The notes: a model not told the origin generated them from the letters alone. A DNA stretch of 64,000 bases from Megaleporinus macrocephalus (GCA_021613375.1 CM038728.1:33837299-33901298); one strand, 5' to 3'; numbered from the stretch's first letter, positions 1-11,169 are shown. A program made the numbers and translations.

Positions 1-660
1 GCTCCAGGTCTCAGAATAAAGTAGTTCTCCATTGTTGAACCATGATGGGTGGATATTTAAGACCATTTCCAGGCTGTTTGATTGATGCTGTGAGGTTTAC
101 ATAAAAAACAAAAACGACAATGGCCTGAATGATTGGACTTCTCTGTGGGTAATAATTGGGATGTTTCCAATCCCATAATTCAAACCACTGTAGGATATTC
201 CACAGATTGGCACTAAAGTTTGTTATTGGACGTTTGCCAGTGACTTTCCCATCATTATGTGCAATAATACATGTAATTACAGTACATGGTAATAATCCAT
301 GTGCAGAAATGAACATCTCTGGCAAACAGAACCAAGCGATTACCTATTTGGGGCCATTTAAGCCAAAATCCTAGTTTGTTTAAACATCTTATTTAGTTTT
401 GCTTGCTGGCCTGATCTTAAATGCATTAGACTGAGGAGCAGAAATTAATGTCTTGTCTCCGAGCTGCTGTTATTGTGTAATTAGGAACGAGTTTGAAAGC
501 AAGCACAGAGTTTCTGGTTGACTGATCTGTACTAAACTCTGCAGGGAGGATTACGAGATCATTGGAATAATAATGATAATTTCCAGCCAATCATTATCAG
601 TGTAATGCATGGCTGTGCAGAGATCCTTAGAGGTCCAGGAGCTCAGAGATTTAAAGGGGG
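1..660. other. single-copy, AT-rich island; candidate conserved non-coding DNA
   Basis: No open frame with recognisable protein similarity and no repeat family is seen. The stretch has several homeodomain-like TAATTA or ATTA cores (for example near 274 and 479) and mixed, non-repetitive composition, unlike the arrays around it. It resembles vertebrate conserved non-coding elements, but that is judged by eye only. From 661 to about 940 I see plain AT-rich sequence with no identifiable feature. Confidence 0.3.
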
Positions 661-944
661 CAGTACATAAATATATGTAGCTATAACTGAAACCATAAAA
701 ACGAGCACGAGAAATCTTATATAACACCACATAACATCAACATCATTAGATTGTCTTGGATTATTTACTCTCTGTAAACATGAATTAGTTGACTTTACTT
801 CAAAAACTCATGCAAACTATAAAAATAAGCTGAACTTTCTTAAGTTCACCACTGCAACCTGAAAAACAGGGATATCTAGCAGCTTTATTGGACTTCCAGA
901 CGTAAAAGCCACCAGAATCCAAGAATCAATCTTGTTCCTATGAC

Positions 945-985
945 TTTTATGGGAGGAAACTGGAGGGGAGAACATACACATGCTC
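945..985 (-). repeat. fragment of tRNA-like dispersed repeat body (minus strand)
   Basis: Read on the minus strand this matches the middle of the common teleost repeat that has GCATGT, then TTCTCCCC, then TTTCCTCCC. The same body occurs on the plus strand at 14732-14946 and 17800-18075. It abuts the 20-bp array at 986, on the side where the body should lie if that array grew from the head of an inverted copy. Confidence 0.6.
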
Positions 986-2527
986 ACCACTACACCACTG
1001 TACTAACCACTACACCACCATACTAACCACTACACCACCATACTGACCACTACACCACCATACTAACCACTACACCACCATACTAACCACTACACCACCA
1101 TACTGACCACTACACCACCATACTAACCACTACACCACCATACTAACCACTACACCACCGTACTAACCACTACACCACCGTACTAACCTCTACACCACCA
1201 TACTAACCACTACACCACCATACTAACCACTACACCACCATACTAACCACTACACCACCATACTGACCACTACACCACCATACTAACTACTACACCACCG
1301 TATTAACCACTACACCACCATACTGACCACTACACCACCATACTAACTACTACACCACCGTACTAACCACTACACCACCATACTAACCACTACACCACCG
1401 TACTAACCACTACACCACCATACTGACCACTACACCACCATACTAACCACTACACCACCATACTAACCACTACACCACCATACTAACCACTACACCACCG
1501 TACTAACCTCTACACCACCATACTAACCAGTACACCACCGTATTAACCACTACACCACCACACTAACCACTACACCACCATACTAACCACTACACCACCG
1601 TATTAACCACTACACCACCATACTGACCACTACACCACCATACTAACTACTACACCACCGTACTAACCACTACACCACCATACTAACCACTACACCACCG
1701 TATTAACCACTACACCACCATACTAACTACTACACCACCGTACTAACCTCTACACCACCATACTAACCACTACACCACCGTACTAACCACTACACCACCA
1801 TACTAACCACTACACCACCATACTGACCACTACACCACCATACTAACTACTACACCACCGTACTAACCACTACACCACCATACTAAACACTACACCACCG
1901 TACTAACCACTACACCACCATACTGACCACTACACCACCGTACTAACCACTACACCACCATACTAACCACTACACCACCGTACTAACCACTACACCACCA
2001 TACTGACCACTACACCACCGTACTAACCACTACACCACCATACTAACCACTACACCACCATACTGACCACTACACCACCGTACTAACCACTACACCACCA
2101 TACTAACCACTACACCACCGTACTAACCACTACACCACTGTACTAACCACTACACCACAGTACTAACCACTACACCACCATACTGACCACTACACCACCG
2201 TACTAATCACTACACCACCATACTAACCACTACACCACCATACTAACCACTACACCACCATACTAACCACTACACCACTGTACTAACCACTACACCACCA
2301 TACTGACCACTACACCACCGTACTAACCACTACACCACTATACTAACCACTACACCACCATACTAACCACTACACCACCATACTGACCACTACACCACCG
2401 TACTAACCACTACACCACCGTACTAACCACTACACCACCATACTAACCACTACACCACCGTACTAACCACTACACCACCGTACTAACCACTACACCACCA
2501 TACTAACCACTACACCACTGTACTAAC
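984..2527 (-). repeat. 20-bp minisatellite, array 1 (inverted copy of the TE-head array)
   Basis: About 77 tandem copies of TACTAACCACTACACCACCA, with a period of exactly 20 bp over nearly the whole span. Its reverse complement (GGTGGTGTAGTGGTTAGTA) is the unit of the arrays at 12.8, 17.2 and 32.3 kb. Main variants are CCACCA versus CCACCG before TACT, and TAACC versus TGACC. The left edge joins a minus-strand repeat body and the right edge runs into unrelated sequence at 2528. Confidence 0.95.
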
Positions 2528-2909
2528 TGGAGACCTTCAGTGGTGTTGTGGTTCTGGACTCAGGGGTGATCAGTACACTTCCCAGCTTCTTGGTTTGATG
2601 TGTCTGTATCTCCTTTTTTCAGTGAGGAGCTTCTTGTACAGCTACACATCCTTTCATGCCCCACCAGGGTTCTCACAGTGGAAGGATGGACAGAAACACC
2701 TGTGAATGTTCTCAGATCTGAAGGTGGAGTTTGATGTTCTCCTCTCTCCAGAAGGTCAAAGCGCAGTGCTGTTTATCTGATAGGGAGGGGTCAGTGTTGG
2801 TGGATCTACCAGGTCTTCCATGTGGTTGTTAGGATTTCCTTTTTTTTTATTTTAAGCATTTGTCTTCTGGACTGGACTAGCGGTCTCTGACTTTTGCACA
2901 GCATCGTAC
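2528..2909 (+). mobile_element. probable Tc1-like transposon end, degenerate
   Basis: The segment ends near 2909 in a CTTTTGCACAG...GTA motif typical of the inverted terminus of one fish Tc1 family (the intact form ends CACAGTACTGTA, as at 42.32 kb). The 350 bases before it contain no readable transposase, so the left boundary is arbitrary. The right-end assignment is from remembered family sequence. Confidence 0.35.
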
Positions 2910-3700
2910 AAACACACATATAATATATGAATAGGAAATGACCTCATGTCCTGACATCGTATATAAACAGGCTGCGGATGAGAATGGATGGGCGCGTGTG
3001 ATCTTGGTCATCTCTCAGGTGTTGAGATATAGAGTGTCAGAGCTGATGAACGAGGCTGCGTTTCTCTTTCTTGGAGGAGCTAACGGTGGCGCCGCTAAGC
3101 AATCTGTTTCAGGCGCCGGTTCCCATCTGTAGCCGAAATGCCACACATATTTAGTGTTTCGGTCACAACTGTTGCGAAAACAAACATTAGCGAGGGCTGA
3201 TTAGACAGAATCGCTTGCAACATATTGGAAGTGCAGTTAAATGACTCACTAGGATGCAACTCTTTAACCACATTTGTTGACAAAAAAATGCTTGGAAGCA
3301 GATTTGGTTGACCTGCAATTATGGTAGGCATTCTGGTTTTCAAGCTTAAGATCTGTTATTTAATAATTACTGTCTTTTTAAGGACCCTCCTCTGTTAATA
3401 ATATCACACACCCCACGTCTGACATAACATGCATTGAATTGTTTGGGGTGAGGCTCAGATACAACTCTACAGCAGGGCAGCATTATATATATGTAGTAAA
3501 AACAGTGCAAACATACAATATATAGACAATAATTAAGTAAAATGAAGCTAAAATATATACATTTAGTAATAACTGAAATACGTAAAGGAATATACAAAAC
3601 AAATTATATACATAGATATACACAAGGACATATGTAGAAACTTTTGCATAGGCAGGTTATCTAAGAAGATAAATCTATTTAAAGTGACTTAGTGATATTG
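2910..3700. other. single-copy region, non-repetitive island at 3140-3360
   Basis: No gene or repeat family recognised. The part at about 3140-3360 is compositionally complex and looks like the other candidate non-coding islands. The remainder is AT-rich. Short open frames on both strands here have no recognisable similarity. Confidence 0.25.
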
Positions 3701-3727
3701 GCCATAGCAATGATATCAGAATAAATT

Positions 3728-3935
3728 ATAATATAATATAATATAATATAATATAATATAGCAGTGATATTAGAATAAATAATATAATAGTATAAGATAA
3801 TATAATATAGCAGTGATATCAGAGTAAATAATAATATAATATAATATAATATAATATAATATAATATAATATAATATAATATAATATAGCAGTGATATCA
3901 AAATAAATAATATAATAGCATAATATAATATAATT
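3728..3935. repeat. (ATAAT)n microsatellite with a longer interspersed unit
   Basis: Runs of ATAAT at 3728-3761 and 3831-3888 are separated by diverged copies of a segment reading AGCAGTGATATNAGAATAAA (near 3760, 3810 and 3887). A short pentanucleotide repeat is therefore nested in a longer tandem unit of roughly 50-130 bp. Confidence 0.85.
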
Positions 3936-3949
3936 TAGCAAAATAGTCA

Positions 3950-4455
3950 TGTTTTTAAAAAAATAACCTGGAATAACAGGTATGGTTTAGTAAAACTTTA
4001 GCATTCACCTGTAAAACCAAATTAATGACTTAGCAAAGTTTTAGCAACCAGCTGGAATACCAGAGTAATGGCCCACCAAAACTTTGGCATACACTGTGAA
4101 TACAAAAGTAATGGCTTAGCAAAACTTTGGCAACCACTAGGAATAACAAATTTACTGATTTAGCAAAGCTTTAGCAACCACCTGGATTAAAAGGGTAATG
4201 GCTCGGCCAAACTTTGGCCGAGTAATGGCCTAGTAAAACTTTGGCAACCACCTAGAATACCAGAGTAATGGCTTAGCAAATGTTTGGCAGACTTATGGCC
4301 TAGCAAAGTTTTAGCAACCACCTGGAATACCAGAGTAATGGCCTTGCAACTTTTAGCAACCACCTGGCATACAAAAGTAATGGACTGGCAAAACTTTAGC
4401 AACCAGACTAGCTGTCTAGAAAAACTTTAGCAACCACTTGGAATACCAGAGTAAA
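3950..4455. repeat. degenerate tandem repeat of the AGCAACCACCTGGAATACC type
   Basis: Repeated, diverged units of roughly 50-60 bp contain TTTAGCAACCACCTGGAATA and GTAATGGCCTAGCAAA. A related AGCAACC-rich stretch lies at 31672-32290, and its reverse complement (GGTTGCT-rich) at 55805-56850. Open frames here follow the repeat and are not genes. Confidence 0.75.
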
Positions 4456-4596
4456 ACCAGTCAGCCATGAACCTCTGATAGATGTGTGCCAGGGAGCATC
4501 TAGATGGCTGACCAACCTGTAAACAGAGAGCTTTGCCGTTTGGCTCAACTTCCTCATCACCACTACAGTCGAGTGCAGCCATAGAGGTCCTGGACA

Positions 4597-4869
4597 ACTA
4601 ACTCAAACGAGAATACTGTTGAAAAGTGGAAGGAGCGTTTTGAGGAACTCCTCTAAAGAGACATGCCTCCCTCATGGGAGTCAGAGTCAGAGACTCCATT
4701 TCCCTGGAGGAGGTCACTGAGGTAGTTAGTAAGCTTCTCGTGGCAAGGCACCAGGGGTGGATGAGATTCACCCAGAAACGCTTAAGGCTCCAGATGTTGT
4801 GGGAGAATGTCGCATGGACCTTAGAAACAGTACCCTTGGACGGGCAGACCAGGGTGGTGGTCCTTATTT
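4597..4869 (+). pseudogene. LINE reverse-transcriptase relic, 5' part
   Basis: Conceptual translation gives recognisable pieces of a fish non-LTR retrotransposon pol protein: EVTEVVSKLL, then in a shifted frame GVDEIHPETLKA, then QTRVVV. These match the N-terminal reverse-transcriptase region (K-LL-GKAPG-DEI-PE...W-TGVVVPLFKKG). At least two frameshifts and a stop disable it. The protein resumes at 5992 after a transposon insertion, and the two halves together give one collinear fragment. The clade (RTE-like or L1-like) is not assigned. The similarity is from memory of the family and is strong by eye. Confidence 0.8.
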
Positions 4870-4873
4870 TTAA

Positions 4874-5987
4874 AGGGAACCCCGGCTGGTAAACCTTAAT
4901 ATGGTGTAGTGACACGTTATAAAAAATCACTGAAAGTATCAGATTTATTAGTAAATTAACACTTTTTAAAAAAAATATTTAACATATTTAACAACTGGAC
5001 TGTGGTGTGAAGGAGTGAGTGTTAGTTACTAATCTAGCTTAAAGAAAACCATGTACATTGTGTTGTTGTTGTTGTTTCAGTGAAAGGCAGTGTGAAGACT
5101 GATATTAGTCTAAACAGCTTCACAAACATAAACAAGGAGAATAGTTAGTGAAGCAGCGTGTGGACCAACACAGCTACCCAAAGACCCCCGCTCTGCTCTC
5201 CTCACTTCAGTCTGGATGAGTTTGAGTGGTTCAGTAGACCACCACTGGTGAGAGACTTGACGGAGGCTGTTGGTTTTAAGCGTAGACTAAAACACAATGC
5301 AGTGCCACAGTTTCCCCACACAGGAAGTCCAGAAGCTCCAGATTATGGAGAACCACGAGAAGAACCGTGAACGTGAACATGCGCTGGATTCTCTCCTGAG
5401 AACGTTTAGCGTTAGCGTCAGCTGCTTCTCCTCGTTTGTGGATCCTGAAGGTGAAAGTCCAGTCTTAGTAGTGAACATACTACTTCACTAATAAAGGAGT
5501 GTGAAGCTCAGAGACACTCCCGTTCAGTGTATCTAGCTGTTTACTGAGCGTGAATGTTTCCTGCTAGAAAGCGGAGCTCCTTTAACAGACACTCTCCTTC
5601 TCCGTCAACACCAACACACAGCTTCACAACAACTCCAGCACTGTGTCACTCTCTCCTCCACCCTCTCTGTTCACCATTTACACTAACGTGGTGTGTGATG
5701 TCACCGCTGATGTCAGAAATGTTGTGTTCTAGCTCAAACTGTAAAGACTGAACAGTAGCATGTTTAGTAGCTAGCTGTGCTCCAGCGTGACGGCCGGTTA
5801 CTGCAACCATTTGACGTCACTACCCGCTGATCACGTCAGTAGATACAACAATGGAGACCAACGTGCAGCGGATTTTACACAAAATCTAATAAATCTGATA
5901 CTTTTAGTGATTTTTATAATGTGTTTTGATAATTTAGAGTCATTACATCATATTAAGGCTTACAAGTGTTATCAGCCGGGGTTCCCT
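4874..5987 (+). mobile_element. Kolobok-like DNA transposon, copy 1 (non-autonomous, TTAA target site)
   Basis: This 1114-bp element begins AGGGAACCCCGGCTG and ends with its exact reverse complement. It is flanked on both sides by TTAA (4870-4873 and 5988-5991). Inside the 15-bp perfect termini the inverted repeat continues imperfectly for about 90 bp, through CCTTAATATG and AAGTATCAGATTTATTA. It carries a THAP-domain remnant at 5158-5370. A TTAA target together with a THAP domain fits the Kolobok superfamily better than piggyBac (no THAP) or P elements (8-bp target). It interrupts a LINE relic. A nearly identical core lies at 29850-30975; relative to it, copy 1 lacks about 45 bp near 4980. 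Confidence 0.8.
5158..5370 (+). pseudogene. THAP zinc-finger domain fragment of the transposase, copy 1
   Basis: The frame reads LCSPHFSLDEFEWF, then GFKRRLKHNAVPQFPH. This is the second half of a THAP domain: the C-x2-H-F zinc ligands, then the L-K-x-x-A-V-P signature. The first C-x-C ligand pair is not found upstream in this frame, which has stops (TAG TGA) 6-12 bases before the GTG shown as start. A polypyrimidine-AG at about 5070-5080 could be an old splice acceptor. After AVPQF the frame ends 18 codons later, and the catalytic transposase domain is absent. No function is expected. The same fragment, with KLRL in place of KRRL, is at 30181-30393. Confidence 0.65.
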
Positions 5988-5991
5988 TTAA

Positions 5992-6365
5992 GAAAGCTAT
6001 TGTTTCTGGGAGTTGCTCTGCTCAGCTTCCTTGGGAAAGTTTTACCCACTGTGCTGGAACAGAGACTTCAACCAGTAGCTCAACCACAGATTGAGGAGCA
6101 ACATTGCGAATTCTGTCCTGAATTCTTGCTGAGGGGGGAATGAGAGTTTGCCAACCCAGTATACATGAGATTTGCGGACTTGGAGAAGGTTTAGTTATTC
6201 TGTAGGAGGTCCTCCAGGAGTCTGGGGTGCCAGGGCCACTATTACAGGCCATTTGGTGTCTGTACGCTCTGTGTACTTGGCATTAAGTCAAGCTTGTTCA
6301 ATGTGGGTGTTGGACTCCGGCAAAGTTATGCCTCGCCTCCACTCCTGTTGGTGATAATCATGATA
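5992..6365 (+). pseudogene. LINE reverse-transcriptase relic, 3' part
   Basis: This is the continuation of the relic at 4597-4869. Translated pieces in shifting frames correspond to the LLSLPGKV, QEEQ-GFRP, FAQPVYM-FVDLEK, GVPGPLL-AI-SLY and VGLRQ motifs of the same non-LTR pol protein, in the right order. There are several frameshifts and a deletion of about 25 bp next to the insertion point. It stops around 6365, before the FADD catalytic box, so the element is truncated at both ends. Confidence 0.8.
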
Positions 6366-7160
6366 TTTCATTTGGTTTTCAGGAAATTAAAGGCAGCTTT
6401 TTTATGTTTAAACACATTCGGTACGCACATTAACCTTGGAATTCCTCGTCATCATTCCTTTCAGCACCCTGGAGCCTTACGGACTACGTATCGACAATGC
6501 CACCATGTTTTGCATTACTGCTTCTATAACGTAGAGCTAGAAGTATGAATATATTTTTCACCTTCCAGCCGAGAATAATGGCCATGCGGGCCGCCCCAGA
6601 GTTCAGCTCGCGCTCATATTACATCTTAAACTTCCAAATATTCATAAGAACCATTACGCCTCCCGGAATTATTTTTCATACTGACCTCATTGCCTTTGTC
6701 ACACAATTTCATTTCACGTTTTCAACAACACCTGCATGCAGATCAAAGGGATATAATTTAACTACGCGGTAGAGGAAGGACTCGAAGGATGAAGTGGAAA
6801 ACATTGAGTGTGTTCTTGTCGTTCACCTCGCTTGCTGAGAAATGGGTGCGGGGCGGGGACGGGAAGAGGCAATTTATACATAATGAGAAACTTCATAACA
6901 CCAGCCAAAGAACTGTATTAGTGCAATACTGACATACGTTCATATAGATTTATTAACCCCTCGAATTCCAAGCCTCAACACCAAGGGTTTGCTCCTGACA
7001 TTGACGGGGACCTATGTATTAATGCATCTCCAACCCCATGCCCCCCACCCTCCCACCCCATTGCTGTTTTTTTGGTATGTTGTTAATTCCCACACCAGGT
7101 TACTTATAGCTACAGACTATGTTAGCCTGCTGTAGGCTGTGCCCCAAAGCCTAGCATTGC
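6366..7160. other. single-copy region with candidate non-coding island 6400-6780
   Basis: No gene or repeat family seen. 6400-6780 is non-repetitive with mixed composition. Short open frames at 6294-6772 show no recognisable similarity. 6780-7160 contains C-rich runs near 7035-7060 and nothing else identifiable. Confidence 0.25.
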
Positions 7161-7166
7161 CATTAA

Positions 7167-7447
7167 CCCTCCTATTATGTTATGAGTCAGTTTGACCCGT
7201 TTTAAATTTGAGTTGTCTGAAATACTGGTTACCCCTACTGAGCAGAATGTTTATTTAAAAGCTGTTAAAATGAAATATATACAGCATATTTTCTTACATT
7301 TAATTTTTGTGAATCTTCAGAAAATTTATAATTAAGTTTTATAGTTTTGGCTTGAACCTTTTCTTGTTTTTGAGTGTATTTAAACTGTGTGGGTCAATTT
7401 TACCCATAACATTTTAAATATAATTTTTTGTTAACTTAATAGGAGGG
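7167..7447. mobile_element. piggyBac-like MITE with TTAA target duplication
   Basis: This 281-bp element lies between TTAA at 7163-7166 and TTAA at 7448-7451. Termini are CCCTCCTATTA and its exact reverse complement TAATAGGAGGG. A second inner inverted motif, AGTTTGACCC and GGGTCAATTT, follows. The CCC start and TTAA target are those of piggyBac-type elements. There is no coding capacity. Confidence 0.9.
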
Positions 7448-7451
7448 TTAA

Positions 7452-7625
7452 CCAGACATGTGGACTCGAGTCACATGACTTGGACTCGAGTCCAACTCGT
7501 GTCACTAAACCGATGATTTTTGACTTGACTTGACAACATCACTAAAGACTTTACTTAGACTTTACCTTTACTGACTTGGAATCGGACTTAAGCTTCAAGA
7601 CTAGAAAAGACTCGCCACCCTATTT
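7452..7625. repeat. dispersed ACTCGAGTC / GACTTGACTTGA repeat
   Basis: Contains the GGACTCGAGTCACATGACTT module followed by GACTTGACTTGACAACA, a dispersed repeat commonly seen in fish genomes. It begins directly at the right TTAA of the piggyBac-like MITE, so that MITE may have inserted at its edge. No coding capacity. Confidence 0.55.
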
Positions 7626-7767
7626 TAACATAATAAATAAAGAAAACTTCAAATAACTGATCAATCTATATTAAATGGTGCTGTAACGCTAAGGAGCTAT
7701 GCTGCGCCGCTCTGTAACCTAGCAACAAGTGAAGTTCTGCAGCTAATCACGCGAACCTTTGGGCGGG

Positions 7768-8655
7768 GGGGAGACATCGGTCGGTATCGGCCGATTTTGA
7801 ATTCTCCAATTTGGCCGATCCCAGAGCCGATCGATGCCGTTTAACAAATGAGCCTAACTTCTGTATTTCCAGCTAGCGTTTCATCCAGAAAGAGGAGCTC
7901 TCCGGCCAGCTCCCTGCAATTCCTATCTGAACCACTAGGTTCAACCACTAGGAAATACATACCCTTTCATTTTCCACAGACTGACTAAAGCAGCAGCGTC
8001 TCGTGAAAAGCATGCGCTGATAGAAAACATGTTCATCTGGCAGTGTTTACCGTATGTGACTCAGACTCATTCAGGACGTTTTTAAAATGTGTTAAATCAG
8101 TGTGTCTCATGGGAACCAAAGATATTTAACTCTACTAATCTGATACAGCACTGCACGCAGCTGAATACAGTGAGTATCAGTAAACAGCAGAGCTAGCACA
8201 CACAGCTAACACAAAACTAATAACCCAGAACACCTACAGACCAGATCTGACCGGTACGAACAGAACAGCAGCAACAATTCAATATTCTACAGATATTCTA
8301 CAATATTCTACATGATTACAGATTTAGTTTAAAATAACAGAGTCTGAGTTTAATGACTGCAGTTTTTACTGTATTTATTTAATTAACTTTTTTAGTTTTA
8401 AATTTAGGGTCTAAATGTAATGATTGCTGTCTTGAGGATATCTGTTTGATTTACTTTGTTTATTTACTATTAATTTAGTTACAAATAATATGCTGTTTCA
8501 TATGAGCTCGTTAAAAATGGTAATAAATAGTTTAGACCTTGTTTCATGACTTGCTTGCGCTAATAACAACATGTAGCCCTGCCATGGCGTATACCCCGCC
8601 CTCGATCGGTATGGGCTATCGGCCTCAAAAACACTGATCAGTCCATCTCTAATAT
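7768..8655 (-). mobile_element. hAT-like DNA transposon relic
   Basis: On the minus strand the right end reads TAGAGATGGACTGATCAG, then TTTTTGAGGCCGAT. The same terminus occurs on the plus strand at 33959. The left end carries CATCGGTCGGTATCGGCCGA, a plausible degenerate inverted counterpart. TAGRGATG termini are typical of hAT elements. I could not find an 8-bp target duplication or any transposase domain, so the left boundary is approximate. Confidence 0.5.
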
Positions 8656-8985
8656 TTAATACTCTAGTACAGAAGTTCCCAACCACCAGGGTGCGTACCA
8701 GTGCTTGGCTGGTGTTTCCAGTGGGGGCCCAGTGGTCTGGACTGCAAGCAGGTCAGTTTAGGTCCGTCAATGTTAACTAGGCTCAGGCCCAGAGAAGGCG
8801 GCGGTGCTGTTAGTGGATGTCTTTATATCTGGTTTATTTTTTGCGAGGCAGAGTTGGTGGAGCTTGCATGCGTTGACGGTGTTGGGATGCGTTCCTAAGC
8901 CTCAGAATGTTGTGCCATCTGAGGGTCCGAAGACCACCATAATCCTGACAATTAAAGCAAAATCAATGTAAGACTGATATCACAG
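8656..8985. other. no recognised feature
   Basis: Non-repetitive within this window. A short phrase near 8664-8700 (AGTTCCCAACCACCAGGG) resembles a dispersed fish repeat I cannot name. An open frame at 8701-8898 has no recognisable similarity. Confidence 0.2.
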
Positions 8986-10975
8986 GTACACGTGAACATC
9001 CCATTTCAATTGTATCAATAACGTCCTAATAATATCTCTACGTTTCCTCACTTAGGAAGTTGTATATATTCAGACTACTTTCCAGCTAATTTCAACTGAT
9101 TTTTATCTCAAGTGTCTCAGCCCCTTCAGGCTTTGTGGTCCAAGGTCCGCCCAATCAGTAGTCCATTACTGGTCACTGGGGACAATTCAATAATCGCTGG
9201 ATATTGGTGGGGACATGCCACTTCCGTCCATGCTAATTACATACTAAGGGTGTGTCTCAAAACCTACGTCATGGTTTACACTCCCGACATGTAGACTGTC
9301 CCAATTCTTACATACCATAAACATGCTGCCTACTGAGGAACTTTATTTAGACCTGATTTTAAGGAAGCATCGAACACTTTCTCAGCCGCTAAGGCACACG
9401 TGAACATCCCATTACAATTGTATCAATAACATCATATTAATATCTCCACGTTTCCTCATTTACTTAGGAAGTTGTATATATTCGGACTATTTTTCAGCTA
9501 ATTTCAACTGATTTTGATCTCAAGTCTCTCAGCCCCTTCAGGCTTTGTGGTCCAAGGTCCCCCCAATCAGTGGTCCATCGCTGAAGGGCTTCGTTAACTG
9601 TCCTCTTTGGAAAAAAAGTGATTATATGATTATCAAACAGCATAGAAGACAATCATTATTCTATTCTTCTATCAAATCAGTTTTGATGCTGTTCAGCTGA
9701 TTCCAGCTCAGTTTACAGTAAGTGGGAGTGTCCTCTTGATCGCCGACTTATATGACGGGATAAGAGAAATCTTTAGTGGAGTTTATGGAATAAAGCTGTG
9801 CCTATAGGGTCGACGGGTATTTGATTAGGGTTTGTTGATTGGGGGATTGGTGGAAAGGATGGAGAGTAATGAGAGTAAGGACAGAAAATGGGAAAAGGAA
9901 GCAGTAAAGAAAATGTAAGCCAGAAGAATAGACCTCAGCATGCAGTCCAACGTTAATTAACACCTCCTTCTTCAGTTTTACGTTTCATTTTCTTTCTTTT
10001 AAATATTTTTCTCGAGTAAATAACATGATTTAACCCTTTCTGCATCTCTAGGTTAATCAGACGTTGACAGATCAGGGTTTTTTTTCAAAAAAAATATTCA
10101 ATCAAATTATTGGTGGGGACAATTCAATAATCGCTGGATATTGGTGGGGACACATCACTTCCGTCCATGCTAATTCTACACCCTTGCTTATTACATAATA
10201 TGGCTGTGTCTCAAATCCTACTGATCTTCTAAATAGGCAGCATTTTACATCATAGTATGCGCTCCCGACATGTAGACTGTCCCAATTCTTACATACCTTA
10301 AACATACTGTCTACTGAGGAACCTTATTTAGACCTGATTTTAAGAAGCATCGAACTCTTCCTCAGCCGCTAAAACAATCCCATGATGCACCGCTGGCTAA
10401 TCTAGGAGCAGTGAAGTGGTTTTAAAATGTGAGTTATTTTGATTCTCTGGAGTTTTAATGTGCTTCTGGTCATATAATCACACAAAACAGTATTTTATTA
10501 TCAACTCTGTAACGAGTCCTTCACCATTTACACTTTATACTCCAGACATTAGCATTTATGCTAGCAGATTTTTAAGCCTTAGGCTATTGTTTTGGATGCT
10601 GGCCGGTAGCTTAGCAACCAGCTAAACCACCGGTGGCGTGCTGCAGTGGGCGGGAACAAGCCGTGACGCAGTCTCTCTCTAACTATAGCGTCTCAGTAAT
10701 CTGTTTTATGAGGAGAGATGTCCTCATAGACCTCAGCACACAGTCCAACGTTCATTTTTAACCTCCTTCTTCAGTTTTATGTTTCATTTTCTTTCTTTTT
10801 TTCTTTTTAACTGAGACAGAGGCTTTCCCTGGGGGGGACTCCATACCGTGGGCTGGACCCTGGCAAGCCCGTTTTGAGAGAAAGGTGATCGGAATCGCCG
10901 ACTTATATAAAGATATAAGAGAAATCTTTAGTGGAGTTTCTGGAATGAAGCTGAGCCTCTAGGGCTGACGGCTCT
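8986..10975. repeat. interleaved direct duplications of a transposon-like block
   Basis: At least three segments occur twice on the same strand. 8986-9165 repeats at 9399-9577 (starting ACACGTGAACATCCCATT). 9176-9395 repeats at 10113-10370 (starting GTGGGGACAATTCAATAATC). 9740-10006 has counterparts at 10722-10802 and 10896-10971 (CGCCGACTTATAT; AGTGGAGTTT). The modules resemble a fish MITE containing TGTGTCTCAAATCCTACT. The order suggests nested insertion followed by partial duplication. Confidence 0.75.
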
Positions 10976-11082
10976 GGTGGGGTGCAGGAGTAAGGCAGGG
11001 TAAAGAAAAACATAAGCCGTAAGACTGGACCTTACTTATTTATCAAACTGAGTGATTTGAATGCTTTGTTTCTTATTTCTTT

Positions 11083-11165
11083 ATTTATGTAAAGCACTTT
11101 GAGGTACCACTGTGTTTGAAAGGTGCTATAATAAAATTAATTAAATTTTAATTTAAAAATAAACA
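11083..11165 (+). repeat. SINE/LINE 3' tail of the GTAAAGCACTTTGAG type
   Basis: TGTAAAGCACTTTGAGGTAC, then GAAAGGTGCTATA and an AT-rich run, is the shared 3' end of L2-type LINEs and the SINEs they mobilise in fish. Only the tail is present. Confidence 0.6.
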
Positions 11166-11169
11166 ATTA

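Noticed and set aside
984..2527. Could the regular arrays be CRISPR arrays?
   Set aside because: Units are head-to-tail with no unique spacers, there are no cas genes, and the genome is eukaryotic.
5287..5491. Overlapping frames on both strands of the Kolobok-like element (for example the one with KLQIMENHEKNREREHALDS) as a second gene.
   Set aside because: It could be a following exon of the same defunct transposase gene, but no splice sites can be assigned and the frame overlaps the THAP frame. Not called separately.
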